Positions 22,101 to 33,749 of a stretch of 64,000 nucleotides of DNA are shown here, piece by piece. The stretch covers positions 124,001 to 188,000 of the forward strand of contig JAQSEB010000169.1 of NCBI GenBank assembly GCA_030063045.1, read 5' to 3'. How positions within the stretch are numbered: position 1 is the stretch's first letter; the number at the start of each line of letters is the position of its first letter. The notes beneath the pieces were generated by a model that saw nothing but the letters and a program-made list of their open reading frames with translations, was not told the origin of the DNA and did no database searches. This DNA comes from Pratylenchus scribneri (taxonomy: Eukaryota > Nematoda > Chromadorea > Rhabditida > Pratylenchidae). A program made the position numbers and the translations under genes.

Positions 22101-25100
22101 GAATAATTATAAAAAAATAAATTGAAAAAAAAAATTAAAAAATTTATTTAAATTTCATAAATTATATTACGGAAATAAAATTTAAGATTTTGAGTCGAAT
22201 TCTAAAGAAAAATTATTCACTCAAAAATTTTTGAACAAAAATTAAAAAATAATATAATAAAAAAATAAATGAAAAAATCATCAAAAAAATATTCAATTCT
22301 TCAATTAATTCGGCGCTGTAAATTTTTTTTCAGATATAAATTGATTTGCCCTCAAACTTGGCCAAATCCGCCACCCCAAAATTCGGCACGCGAAAGTGCC
22401 ATGTGCATTGTTCGCCATTTCGATGGACTCCAAGACGACTGTGTGGCTGGCCAAACAAAATTATTTATTGGATCGCCAAAAACCCTATTTCGATTGGAGG
22501 AATTGCGCGCGGCTGAAATACCTAAGGTTGGAAACATAATAAAAATTAATAATGAAACCTGTAAAATGGGTTGCATTTGCATTCCATTCACGTTTTTGAT
22601 TTAAAAAAAAAATCAAAAAATTTCATTTTTGGGATTATTGAAGGTAAAAAAATTTTTTGCAGGAAAAAGAGGTTATCACATTTTTTCATTCCCAATTTTT
22701 GTCCTCAGTTGATAATTTTGCTGCAACGAATGTTTCGCGGCACATTGGCCCGCATGGAATGTCGCCGCCGTCGGGCAGTTCGTCGCATTTGGTGCCGTTA
22801 TCGTCGATACAAACTTCGCTCATACATTTTGGCTGTTTGTCATGCATTTCGGTGAGCGAATTAAAAAATTTAAGAAATTTACGAAAAAAATGAATAAATG
22901 AATTATTAATTAAAAATTTGTGATACAAAAAGTATTAAAGTGAGAAAATATTATTTATTATACATTTTTATAATTTTTTTGCATTTAATTAAAAATTGAA
23001 TTTTCTGATCAAATTAAAAAATGTGAAAAATTAATTTTAAAAATCCTTTTCAAAATTATGATTAGAGAATATTCCACAAAAATTAGAAATTTTCTTAAAA
23101 ATTTTGCTTTAATTTTAACTCCAAAAATTTTTTATTTTAGCTGAATTATTTTTTTTTAATTTTAAAAATCATTTCAAATTTTAATTTATTTATATTTAAT
23201 TTAATATTTAAATTAAATTTTGATTTTATTTTTTGTAATTGGATTTCTTGGTTGGCGAATTTATTTTAAACGAAAAATTAAATTATTTAAAAATTTAGAA
23301 GAATAAAAATTTTATGAGTTATAAAAATTAACAAAGGAAATTTATTTTTTTTTAATTAAAATAGTAATAAGATTTTTTGTGCATTTAAATGGGATACTTT
23401 CCGAAATTTAAATTAAATTATGATTTTATTTTTTATAATTGGATTTTCTCGTTTTGCGAATTTCTTTTAGAGAGAAAAATTAAATTTATTTAGAAATTTA
23501 GAAGTAACAAAAATTTTATGAGTTACAAAAATTAACAAAGGAAATTTATTTATTTCAATTAAAATGGATAATTTTTTCCGTAAAATACAAAATATCATTC
23601 GAATCCCCCCCCCCCCCCCCCCCATAATAAGCAGAAATGTGAGCCAAAGCCAGGATTTGGGTGCCCAAATTCAATGGCCAACCCCACCATTGCCATTGTC
23701 CGAATTCGGCCATCAATTGCGAAAAATGCATGCACTTTGGCGTGCGGCACAAATTCTGAGCCGAATGCCCGAGCATTTGAGACGTTCATTGCCTCAAAAA
23801 TTGGCAGCATTCCAGGCATTTTCCTCCTCCTCTTCCCCATTGAGACGAAATGAATGGGGATATGGCCGAATGTGGCTGGGCGACTATTTGGCCACTCCGC
23901 ATGAACATTCAAAAATTGGGGGCATTATGGTGATGCCATCGATGATGGATGCTTCCAAAATGGCAGCCGCATATACAAAGTTGGTTATTTATTTATAGGA
24001 ATTTGAAGTAAATTTAAATAATTGAGAAATATATAATTTGTCGAAAAATTATTGAAAAAGTCAAAAAGATTATAACGTTTTAATGGTTTGTCCTAGACCC
24101 CCAAACCATATATGCTGAAAATCAAATGCAGCTTATAGTTTTTTTGAAAAAAAAAAATAAAATAAATTTTGAATTTTTTTGAAAAAAATACAACTTTTTG
24201 AAAAAAAATTGTGAAAAAAAATTTTTTTGTTATTTCTAGTAAAAAAAAAATAAACAAAAAAATAATTTTGAATTTGAAAATAATTGAAAATAATTAATTT
24301 TGAAAATAATTTTGAAAATTTTTAAAAAATTTTTCAATGTATATAAAAATTTTTAAAACTTTTTTGAATACAAAACTTCAAAATTTTAATAATTTATGAT
24401 TATGATTATGCCGTCCTTTTATTTCAGATCCCTGTTCGAACTGAACCGTCAACATCCATTTCAGCGTGTGCTCTTCTCCGGCTATGCCCTCAAATTTAAT
24501 CGCTTCAATAAATGTGCCCTTCGGGTTCTGCTTGTCACCGATCAATTTGTGGCCAAATTGGATTCCAAAAAACGTTTTCAACTTCTCAAAGAACCAATTC
24601 CACTGAGAGAGGTCCATCCATAATTTGAGGCTAAAATTTCTTAAATTCAAATTTTTTTCTTATTTGCCAAAAATTTTAATTCAACAAAATTGTTACAAAA
24701 TATTTTTCTATAGTAAAATTTTGTACGCTAAAAGTTAAACAAAAATTTATATCCTAAATCTAACTTGAAAATTTAAGACTCTTTTGCCAAATGACTTGGA
24801 AAATACCGATTTTTAAGCAACATTTACACAAACGGAGCCAACGCGTTAGCTCCGAGAGGAGCGGGATTTTTGTGGACCTTCAAAATATTTTTTCTACCTG
24901 ACCAAAAAAAAAATAATTTTTTTATCAAAAAATAGAGCAGACTTTAATGCATCTGATGGTAAATTTTTAAACATTTCTGACGATTAGAAAAATTTTTAAA
25001 ATTTTTTAAGCTAACGGCTAGGACGATTCAATTGGAATTGAATCGTTGGCTCTGAGTTGGCACAGGCGTTGGCTCCAAAAATTCTAGTAATTTTTCTACT

Positions 25101-25803
25101 CATCAGAAAATTATCAAATTATACTATCCGATGGACTAAAGTCAGCTCTATTTTTTGGTATAAAAATTATTTTCTTTGGTCAGAGAGAAAAAATTTTTTG
25201 AATGTCCCCAAAAATCCTACTTCTCTTGGAGCCAATGCGTTGGCTCCGTTTTTGTGAACATAACTTTAGGCAAATGAGTTTTGGATAAATTCTATATAAT
25301 TTAATCGGTGGTAAATTAATATTATCTCCAAAATATTTAAAGATCCAATCGATGAGTGTGTCCAGTGAGGAGGGCGGCGGCAACAATGTTTTCATTTTTC
25401 ATATTGGCCGAAATGATTGGGTTGGATGTTTGCAGCCACCAAATCCACTGGAGGATCGGGTCGGTGAACTTGTTGGCACATTGGCTGCCCATTTTGAAAG
25501 GTTTTTATATTCTAATCTAAATTCCAACACTAATTCTGAATTTTAAGCAATTTTGATCAAAAACTTTTGGTCAATGTCTGCTCACCCATTCTTCACTGCA
25601 TTTTGGGTGGCAAAAATCGTGAGCTACGAATTTGCCACCACAAAATTGTGGTCAATAATGGAATAAATGCTACTGATTTTGAAGGGGAAGGACAAATAAA
25701 TCAACAAAATGGGGCACCGCCGCCGATGGAAAATGTGTTTCGTAGTTGCAATGGTGGGAAAGAGATTGAATTTTGCAATGCAGGATGTCCGAATAGAGGA
25801 TAA
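16119..25803 (+). CDS. Class I unconventional myosin heavy chain (myosin Id-like)
   Basis: An actin-based motor that links membranes to actin. There are 18 exons: 16119-16312, 17192-17424, 18045-18114, 18289-18709, 18956-19301, 19866-20020, 20312-20422, 20795-20948, 21005-21056, 21156-21232, 21356-~21432, 21639-21724, 22334-22526, 22709-22851, 23632-23979, 24428-24611, 25343-25500 and 25548-25803. Every junction but one keeps frame, giving about 1,085 residues. Landmarks in order: an N/Q-rich lead, [28 protein letters not shown]-loop GESGAGKTE, switch [11 protein letters not shown], switch [43 protein letters not shown], two IQ-like motifs ([13 protein letters not shown] and the next basic stretch), then a TH1 membrane-binding tail. 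There is no SH3, so it fits the short-tailed Id group. After HYIRC in exon 11 the expected IKPN region is missing and the frame stops at 21448-21450. This is either an indel, an undetected exon or an assembly error. Confidence 0.93.
16965..17035. repeat. G-rich, telomere-like degenerate tract in myosin intron 1
   Basis: Repeats of GGGTTAGGGTAGGGTAGGG and ATTAGGGCTAGGGG, with four or more GGG runs. It resembles degenerate TTAGGC/TTAGGG-type sequence. The runs are too irregular to call an interstitial telomere. Confidence 0.45.
20074..20263. mobile_element. 190-base inverted-repeat element in myosin intron 6
   Basis: The ends TAAAGGTACTGAACCGCCCC and, reversed, TAAAGGTACTGAACCGCCCC match. The arms extend about 58 bases with few mismatches (AAACTGTAGCTACCGTATAC against AAACTGCAGCTACCGTATAC). 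Just outside lies a 22-base direct repeat, at 20049-20070 and 20269-20290. No coding capacity. Confidence 0.8.
23605..23623 (+). repeat. Run of 19 C next to a myosin 3' splice site
   Basis: Nineteen consecutive C residues, then ATAATAAG ending at 23631, where exon 15 begins ([10 protein letters not shown]). It takes the place of the usual T-rich tract. The exact length may be unreliable in an assembly. Confidence 0.85.
24827..25256. mobile_element. 430-base inverted-repeat element in myosin intron 16
   Basis: Left end CACAAACGGAGCCAACGCGT and, reversed, right end CACAAAAACGGAGCCAACGC. The two arms pair for roughly 190 bases (AAAAAATAGAGCAGACTTTA on the left against AAAAAATAGAGCTGACTTTA on the right). 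It has an AT-rich middle and no open frame of interest. Confidence 0.75.
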
Positions 25804-27578
25804 AAAAGGAGTTTTATTGTAGTCATTTCAATCATGTCATCATGAGAATATTTCTTTCTGGAAAATATTTTAAATGCCACTAAAATTTCTCTAAATTCTT
25901 CTAAAAATGCTTTTTTCCCACTGAAACAGTTTTTGACTTCTAGCAAATCAGAAACCAGTTTTAGACGACACAAACCTTATACAATTTTGTAGATCTCCTC
26001 GAGTGTCGCATTCGCATCGAATAGTAGATAAAAATGTCAGGTTTTGCTTAAAATTAAAGAGTTTAAAACCAAAAACTGGAAAAATGGTTTAAACGATTTA
26101 ATACCCTTTAATTTTGACCAAACCCTAGCAAATTATATAACAATCGATGCTTCTCGATGAGATCTACAAAATAGTAAAAGGTTCTAAAACCGATTTCTTA
26201 TTTATTAGAAGTCAAAAACTGTTTTTTTGCAAAAAAAAATACTTTTTATTCTGCAAAAAAATAGTAACCTATATATTTTTGAAGCTTATGCGAATATATT
26301 TATATTTATTCCCAAATCTAATCAAAATCTAATTAATATTTAAAGCAAAATCATATAATATATATATATCAAAATTTTATTAATCTTTTATGCTTATTTG
26401 CCAATTATAATATTTTAAATAAAATTTTTAAAAATTAATTGGATTCAAATTTGAATTATCACATTCAAAAAGAATATAAATTTAAAATATATCAAAATTT
26501 TTCTATATAAAATTCAAATAAATTATTTTGCTTATTTTAATATTCTGATTTTTATTTTGAATAAATTTTTTAAATTTTAAAATTATTTTTGAATGGTGAT
26601 TTTGTCATCTATTATTAAATTAATATTATTGACTACTTTATTTATGTCCATATTAATATAAAATATTTATAAGTTATAAAAACTTAAAATTTAAGACTAA
26701 ATTTTTCTTTATCCAAAATTTATTTTTTTATTATTTAAAAGCTTCCCATGAACCAACCCAACACCACCCCCCCCCCCCCCCTCCAAAGGCCATGATGAAT
26801 CAAAAAATTGCCGGCAAATTATTTTTTATTGCTCCAAAAATTTTGACAAGAAAAATTGCTAGCAATATCCACATTTCCGCCAAATAAGTGAAATTGCCTT
26901 AGTAAAAATTGCCTTAGATTTGCTATGGCAAGTTTCGGAAAAGTATACACTGATTGCGTGGCAAGAATATTGTCGGCATGAAAATTGACTATATACACAA
27001 GACCAAGCTCTCTCGTGACACTGTTAATTTAGTTTAGACACAATAAAAAAAATATAACTCTACATATAATGCCGATGAGAAGAGAAGGGGAAATAATTCA
27101 GAAACGGAAGTGTAGATAAAAATTAAACAGTGAATTTATTTATGATATCTAATTTTAATTTTTAATCGATACAGTTTTTTTGCCAAGGATTCTTTTGACG
27201 AGAAATCGATTTTTTTGCCGAAAGTTTAATAACACTTGTTAATGCTTGATCCTAGACAAAATAATAACTAAAAAAATTTAAAACACCTTTTTTAAACGGC
27301 TTTTCTTATAAAAATTCGGTATATTACATATTTTCAAAGGCAGATTAATTCATAAAATTTAGAAAGAAATTTATCTAGCGAAATAATTTATATTTTATAC
27401 TAACAAAGCAATCGAAAAATGAAAAAAATGACAGTATAATTTATAAAGAACAGAATTGAAAGCCATTCATCGAAATTGTCTGAATAAAAAAGTTTTCCAA
27501 TCCAATTTTGGCCTGTTCACATTCCGAATGTGTCAACAAGTTTTGGATCAAATTTATAACAAGTTCCGCAACATTGAT
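25804..27578. other. Intergenic region after the myosin gene
   Basis: Contains one R1 element (25890-26275), a run of 15 C at 26767-26781 and an R1-like scrap near 27175-27260 (GCCGAAAGTTTAATAACACT). Otherwise it is plain AT-rich DNA with no gene seen. Confidence 0.6.
25890..26275. repeat. R1 fold-back element, both arms
   Basis: Left arm has AATCAGAAACCAGTTTTAGA and GTAGATCTCCTCGAG. Right arm has ACAATCGATGCTTCTCGATG and AGATCTACAAAATAGTAAAA. A middle with GGTTTAAACGATTTAATACC is shared with other R1 copies. Confidence 0.75.
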
Positions 27579-27824
27579 TTAGACAATCATTGGCGGGGTT
27601 GTAGTTGATGGTGGTGTAGTTGTTGATGGCTCATCGGGTGCTACAAGCGCTTTGGCAATTTCTTTTGCCAATTCTTCGGTGATTGTAGCTGGCTCATCGG
27701 GTTCGGGTGCCATAAGTGCTTTGACAATTTCTTTTTCCAATTCTTCGGTGGTTGGAGCGCATTGGACTTTGGCCATCATGTTGATTAGGATGGTGAAGAG
27801 GACGATGGAAAGAATCGCTACCAT
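27579..27824 (-). CDS. Small secreted protein with two internal repeats
   Basis: Eighty-one residues in a single exon. I chose the start at 27824 because it puts a clear signal peptide first: MVAILSIVLFTILINMMA, then KVQC with cleavage expected near C22-A23. A longer frame from 27914 would bury the signal. The mature part has two copies of a helix-like motif, TEELEKEIVKALMAPEP and TEELAKEIAKALVAP, joined by acidic DEPATI and followed by a Thr/Pro tail (STTTPPSTTTPP) suited to O-glycosylation. No family is recognised. Short secreted proteins of this kind in parasitic nematodes may be effectors, but nothing here proves that. The upstream sequence lacks an obvious TATA element. Confidence 0.65.
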   Translation of the reverse strand: MVAILSIVLFTILINMMAKVQCAPTTEELEKEIVKALMAPEPDEPATITEELAKEIAKALVAPDEPSTTTPPSTTTPPMIV

Positions 27825-28594
27825 TTTGAGATTAAATAATTTTGTTGGGGAATTTAATTTTGGATGAATGAAAATCGTTCCATTTTGGATCAGTTTATGT
27901 ATGCCTTCAATCAATTGCCCCTATCAATGTTTCTTTCAAGCCAATCGATTAATTCATGGATGATCATTGTGAAACGAAACTTTATAGATTGATCCAATTG
28001 GCCATATGACAACATTAGACCATCCACAATTGGAATTTTATTCGGGTAAAAATTCCAATCCCGAAAATTTCAATTCCGAAAAAAATGAATTCCACTTTAA
28101 TCTCACAAATATTGAAATGGTGGGCCGGTTTTGAATCCGAAAATTTCGGATTACCCAAATTGTAATACGAAACCTATTCCACATTTTTAAAAGCCAGCGG
28201 CAATTTGTTTCAGACATGCTCCAACATTTTACGCAACATATGATTTTTTCTGGGAAAATGGTTTAATTTACCTGTACCTGACATAAAAATCATCCGTGAA
28301 AAAAAAATGCACATGTTTTTACTGCTTCACTTTCCAATGCATCCTTCTCCCCATTGCATCAAAATGGCAGAAGAATGTGATTTTCTCGGTTAATTTGGAG
28401 GAGGGCTTGCATAAAAATCACCCGTGAACAAAAAAAAGACACTTGTTTTGCTTTTTATATATACTTCCATCTTTTTTCTCCATTCTCAAATTGCACCCAA
28501 AATACGCTGATCAACAATTCATTTTATGATTTGGATTATTTGATTTAATGTTTTGGAAAATAATAATTCAATGAAAGATTTAAAACTCAAAACA

Positions 28595-28715
28595 AATATT
28601 TTTGGCGAACATTTTCTGGAAAGGGTAAACAAAATTTGGCGAACATTTTCTGGAAAGGGTAAACAAAATTTGGCGAACATTTTCTGGAAAGGGAAAACAC
28701 AATTTGGCGATTGGT
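28595..28715. repeat. 33-base tandem repeat, 3 copies
   Basis: Units of TTGGCGAACATTTTCTGGAA followed by AGGG(T/A)AAACAAAA. The same motif forms the larger array at 34740-35165, about 6 kb away. Confidence 0.85.
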
Positions 28716-28734
28716 AAAAAAAAGAGAAAAGTTT

Positions 28735-29075
28735 TTTTTGCCGAGAGATTTGGGTTCTTTTGCCGAGAGATTGGGTTCTTTTGCCGAGAGATCTGTTTTT
28801 TGATTATAACTTGTTAGTGTTTGATTCTAGAACTCTAAACCTTATACCTATTTTTATAGAGCTCGTCACGACGCGTCGATTGATATATAGTTTGTTGAAG
28901 TTTGGTTCAAAACTAAAAGAGTTATAAACCAAAAACCAAAATATGGTTTAAACGGTTTAATAAAATGGGTAAACGGTAAAAGGTTTGGGGGTCTAGGATA
29001 AAGCATTAAAAAGTTATACTCAAAAAACCGATCTCTCGGCAAAAGAACCCAAATCTCTCGGCAAAAAACCCCACC
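28735..29075. repeat. R1 fold-back element with GCCGAGAGAT ends
   Basis: The left end repeats TTTTGCCGAGAGATTTGGGT three times in degenerate form. The right end carries ATCTCTCGGCAAAAGAACCC, the inverse. Inside are TATAGAGCTCGTCACGACGC, ACCAAAATATGGTTTAAACG and GTTTGGGGGTCTAGGATAAA. Confidence 0.8.
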
Positions 29076-29513
29076 CGTAAAAAAAGAGGGAGAAAAAGAA
29101 AATAGTAGTTTGTTGTTTCATTTTCATATAGACACTAAACTCACCACTCTCACTCTTTAAATTCTATGCTGCCAATGCCAACCACTATTCTGTTGCCCGT
29201 AGGCTCTTGCCCCTAGCAGTTGGCTACCTCTCTTTCGCTTGCTTATTATTTTATTCCTTTTGCTTATCGATCCTACTTCCTACTTTGTGTGGTTTTTAAC
29301 TTATTTGAAATGATGAAAAATCCTTCATTAAGTTACAAAAATTCACTCAAAATAAAATGGCAATTTCATATTCATAATTTAGGAACTTATTTACATATTT
29401 CCTAAAAAATAATAAATTCGCTTATGAATTAAGTTTGACCAGCAGAATAATAGTTTCGTTAATATATGTATAATTATTTATAAAAATTAAATCCAAGATT
29501 TCCCCCAAACACT

Positions 29514-32500
29514 ATGAAATTACAATTGTTTTTTCTTGGCTTTTTCCAATTATTTGCTTCATTGCTTCTTTCTATTTATCAACGACTACGTTTTATCATA
29601 ATTTATCCAAAACTTGGATCCGTCCCCCGGATGAGACAAATTTCTTCAGATATTTTGTTGGATATTGCTGATTTCCTCATCCCTAAGCAGCGCCAACAAC
29701 TTTTGCTCGTAAATCGCCAATTTCTGATAACAATCGAAAGGGGAATGCAAAAATTTTGGTTCACAGAGGAATTTTGTGTAAGTTTGTTAGTTATTTATTT
29801 CTACCAATTTCCCTAGAAATGTAACATATTCATTGGTTCTGACTGAGTTGAGAATTGAATGATCCAATTCCAATTGAACAATTATAAAATTTTGTAATGA
29901 TAAGAAATTTTATTATCGAAAGATAAAATAAGAATGGGCAAAACTTTAATATTTTTAAATGTTTTTAGAAATATAGATTTGATAAATTTGCATTTTATAA
30001 ATTATAATCTAGCTTGATCTTGACCTATCATCACTTTTCTGATCAAATGGCAATTTTCCGGCATGAAAATTTTATGAATAATTTTTTCCCGAATTACAAA
30101 AAAAAATTTCCTTACCCTAACAAATATGTTCATGTCATGAGAAATGCGAATGCAATTGGTTTAAAAACCGAAAATTTTGTGAATTATCATTTGATATTAT
30201 ATATCCCATTGTATTTCAACCAAAAAATATAAAATGTGAATGATTTAAGAAATAAATAATTTTTAAAATAATTTTTCATATATTATTTTTTATGAATAAG
30301 AATTAATCTCTCACTTAATTCACAACTCTCACTATTTTTCTTTTTAAATTAAAAATATAAGTTTAATTTTTAAAATAGATTTCAAATGGCGATTTGATGA
30401 TTGATAAGCGCAATGTGCTAACTTATCAAGCAAATTTGGACCAATTGTTTGGAAAACGAAATTTGTTCCTTCGCATTCGGTTGCGTTTAGTGGAAAATGT
30501 TGAGGCCGGCGAGCTTGGGCGAGGTGATGCCCTCATACTGGCAGCAGAGTATAGACCGCTCAATGGGGGCGAGAACAAAGAAGCAATTCTTGCTAATGAA
30601 AATACGCGTCACGATGATATGTTTATATGGGAATATTTCAAGAAGCGAATAGGCGCATGGAAAAGCAGTGGAATGAATGGAGCTGTTGGGCGCAAAAATG
30701 GTACATTTTCAGTAGAGTATTCCAATCCAAAGTCGATTTTTAGATCGTCTCGGTTTTGTAACCCGGTTTTCGGCTTCTGAAAAATGTCGGTTTTCGGTTT
30801 CTCCTATTTTCGGTTATTTTAAAACACAAATTCCGAATTTCGATTTTAAATTGCATCGATTTTCTTAAATTGAAACCAACTTTGGAGTTTGGACTACACT
30901 TCCTATTTTTATTTATTTTCTACTATTAAATATTAATATTTTTCGTGAAAAAAATTCATAAGAATATTATATGAATATAAAAAGTTTAAAAACATGGCAA
31001 AACGTTCACATTAAAATTAGAAAGGCAATATTTTAAATTATAAAGGCAGGAATGGATCGAAAATAAAAATTTTCTATTTCAATCATTATAATTCGAAGAA
31101 CTTATTAAGCCAATTATTATATGCATAAAATTCAAAATTTCAGAAATTTTAAGCTCATAAATTAGCTAAATAATTAAAGAAATCTACTTTTTATGGAAGA
31201 GCAATGATTGATTCTGGTTTATTAGCTCTCATCATTATTGGAATTTTAATAATATTAAAAAATAAAAAAAATATTTAATTAAAATGCTTGAAAATTTGGT
31301 TTTTTATTTTTCAAACCAGATCTAAAGCAATTTGAGCGCCGACTATTGATCAGTTCGGGCAATTTGATGCGGGGAAAAACGCATCGACTACAAATGATGG
31401 GAAATACTTTGCAGCTTAAGTGCCGACTTAAAATGGAAGATCAGCGTTGGAAAAATGAAGACAAACTTGGAGAATACAATAAATTTATGAAATTTAGGTT
31501 ATTCTTAGAGAAAATTTTTGAAATTTAATAATTTTAGAAAATTCCTAAATTTCCTGCTGAAATTCCTAAAAATCATTAATTTTGAAAAATTAAATAATTT
31601 TCTGAAATTCCTTTATTTTTTGAAATTTAATAATTTCCTGAAATTCCTAAAAAAATTAGAAATGTTTGCATGCTATATTAGTAAAATTGATAATTTTCGA
31701 TATCATTCATTAAATACAAAAGATATTCTTTTTTCCTATTGCAAAAAGCAATTGGCAAAATTTATGCAAAAATTCTATTTATTTGTATCTTTTAAAAAAT
31801 ATCTGAATTAAAAAATGTTTTTTTAACCAATTAATTATATAGCCTAATATCTATTTTTTCAGCTCACCAGCAAATATGATGAATCCCGTTACGGCAGCAT
31901 TAGCATCCTCCTTTGTTCTCGAGGATTCGTTCACCTATGAAATTTTGCGTTCTTCAGAAATTTGTTGGCCTAAGCCTAGGACAATTAATAGGCCAATGCC
32001 TGTTCGCAAGGAAGCATTAAAATTTTGGAATGGTTTCTGCGGACGAAATTTCTATGAGGATACAAGTGTAAATATTTCCCATCATCTTTACCTTTTTTAT
32101 TGGTTTAGCAAAATATCTAAATTTAGAAAAAAAATTTTATATTAATCCAGTAAATTGTTTATAAGAAATAAATATTTAGGGTAAAAATTATTATTTGTCA
32201 AATTCATTTCCAATATTAATATCAGGCACAATAATTACTGCATTTAAATATAATAGTAAAAATATTTTACCAAGACAGGATATTTGCCGGTAACAGTAAT
32301 TGAGGATGAAGTGAAAAACTAGAATTAATTTATGACTAAAAATGAATATCTCAAAAATATTATTTCATTTTTCATTATAATTTTAATCAAAATATGTGGT
32401 TGAAAAATTTTTTATTCCAATATTATATTTTTCGATTATGCTTCCTATATAAATATTAAAAATTAAACCAATATATTGATAATATTTCTAATTCCATTTC

Positions 32501-32942
32501 CAATTAAATTAATTGAACAAGATCTTATAAAACTCATAAAATTAAAAAAAAACAGTGCAATATTCCTACTACTTAATTCCCTTTATTCCTCTTCAGTTTA
32601 TTCGACCAATCTGCCATTTGGAAATTGTTGGAGACGATATTACATTTATGATGGATTGCAACGATCTTCTAGAGACTCGCAAAGGTGAAAAAACCTCTAT
32701 TAACAAAGATGAAATTGGATTCCATATTTGCGCTGAACAAATTATATGCAGATACAATAATGATTGTGAGAAAATATTTTTTACATTTCATATGGACAAT
32801 TTTTTTCTAAATTTTAGTTTGCTTAAAATATTATTTGCATCGACTGATTCGAATCCCAAGAGAAATTGATGAAAATTCATGGACTTGGACCAGGGATCGT
32901 TGGTTTGGTTTATTTACGGCAAAAGCAAAGCTGAAAAATTGA
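29514..32942 (+). CDS. F-box protein, 6 exons
   Basis: Exons 29514-29777, 30379-30700, 31320-31497, 31863-32067, 32597-32765 and 32818-32942 keep frame throughout and give 420 residues. The F-box is MRQISSDILLDIADFLIPKQ followed by RQQLLLVNRQF at about residues 40-70. This motif normally binds SKP1 in an SCF ubiquitin ligase. The remaining 350 residues resemble no domain I recognise (FLRIRLRLVENVE, SFVLEDSFTYEILRSSEICW, IVGDDITFMM, WTWTRDRWFGLF). The first 35 residues are strikingly hydrophobic (MKLQLFFLGFFQLFASLLLS), like a signal peptide or anchor. The Met at 29631, directly before the F-box, is an alternative start that would remove it. An open stretch inside intron 1 (30014-30232) may be an extra exon, but no join keeps frame. 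Confidence 0.72.
30740..30900. repeat. Dispersed repeat with CGGTTTTCGG words, copy 1
   Basis: Lies in F-box intron 2. Shares TAACCCGGTTTTCGG, AAAAATGTCGG, ATTTTCGGT and ATCGATTTTCT in order with 60335-60480. Confidence 0.55.
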
Positions 32943-32999
32943 TCATATAATGTGACTTTATTTATTCTCATTTTTTCTGAATGTATAATATTATTTTTA

Positions 33000-33245
33000 A
33001 TCCGATATACCAAAACATTAAACCCATTTTATAGAGCTCATCGAGACGAGTCGATTGATGTATGGAGTTTGGCCAAAATTCTAAATAATAAAGCGTTTAA
33101 ACCTATTTTGGTTTTTGATTTAAAATTCTTTTAGTTTTAAACCAAACCTCGACAAACTAGCTTTTTAAAATGATTCTATAGGTTTATGGGCCTTGGATCA
33201 AACATAAGTTATTATTTTGTCGACAAAAGAATACAATGTCGAAAA
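33000..33245. repeat. R1 element, mostly left arm
   Basis: Carries TTATAGAGCTCATCGAGACG, AGTCGATTGATG and TTAAACCTATTTTGGTTTTT, then a short right part with GGGCCTTGGATCAAAC and GTCGACAAAAGAATAC. Confidence 0.65.
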
Positions 33246-33309
33246 AAATTTCACCCTTTTAAAACCCGTTTATTATCCATCCAAATATTCATTTTTCGAT
33301 CACTTTTCA

Positions 33310-33640
33310 TTCCTCCAGTTCTGATTCTAATAATTCCGCCTTTTCTGATTTTAATAATTCCGCCTGTTCTCATTCTAATAATTCCGCCTGTTCTGATTTT
33401 ATAATTCCTCCTTTTCTGATTTTAATAATTCCGCCTGTTCTGATTTTATAATTCCTCCTGTTCTGATTTTTATTACCGCTTGTTCTGATTTTAATAATTC
33501 CGCCTTTTCTAATTTTATAATTCCGCCTGTTCTGATTTTAATTATTCCGCCTGTTCTGATTTTTATTTCCGCCTTTTCTGATTTTAATAATTCCGCCTGT
33601 TCTGATTTTATAATTCCGCCTGTTCTAATTTTTAAATTCC
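33310..33640. repeat. 24-base minisatellite, about 14 copies
   Basis: Units of TTCTGATTTTAATAATTCCG followed by CCTG, with 21-26 base variants. On the plus strand it encodes a short repetitive frame (ILIIPPVL), judged to be a by-product. Confidence 0.85.
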
Positions 33641-33749
33641 ATATATTTCCTATTCAGATTTGCAATTTCCGAATATTCTGATTTCTGTGATCTAATTTCG
33701 AATTTTCTGATTTGACCCTTCCACTTTTTGCAGGTTTTTCAAAAATCAG

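Larger units (their letters stand above)
27825..29513. other. Intergenic region with scattered repeats
   Basis: Holds a degenerate direct repeat at about 28275-28320 and 28405-28450 (AAAAATCA(T/C)CCGTGAA in both), three units of a 33-base repeat (28595-28715) and an R1 element (28735-29075). No gene is supported. A 61-codon frame at 29220-29405 shows no domain. Confidence 0.55.

Noticed and set aside
23595..23912. 105-codon minus-strand frame
   Set aside because: Shadow of myosin exon 15.
25180..25395. 71-codon minus-strand frame
   Set aside because: Spans the end of an inverted-repeat element and a myosin exon. A shadow.
30014..30232. Extra F-box exon within intron 1
   Set aside because: It has an acceptor-like TCTAG and an open frame, but neither phase from exon 1 nor into exon 2 keeps the protein in frame. 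Left as a note only.
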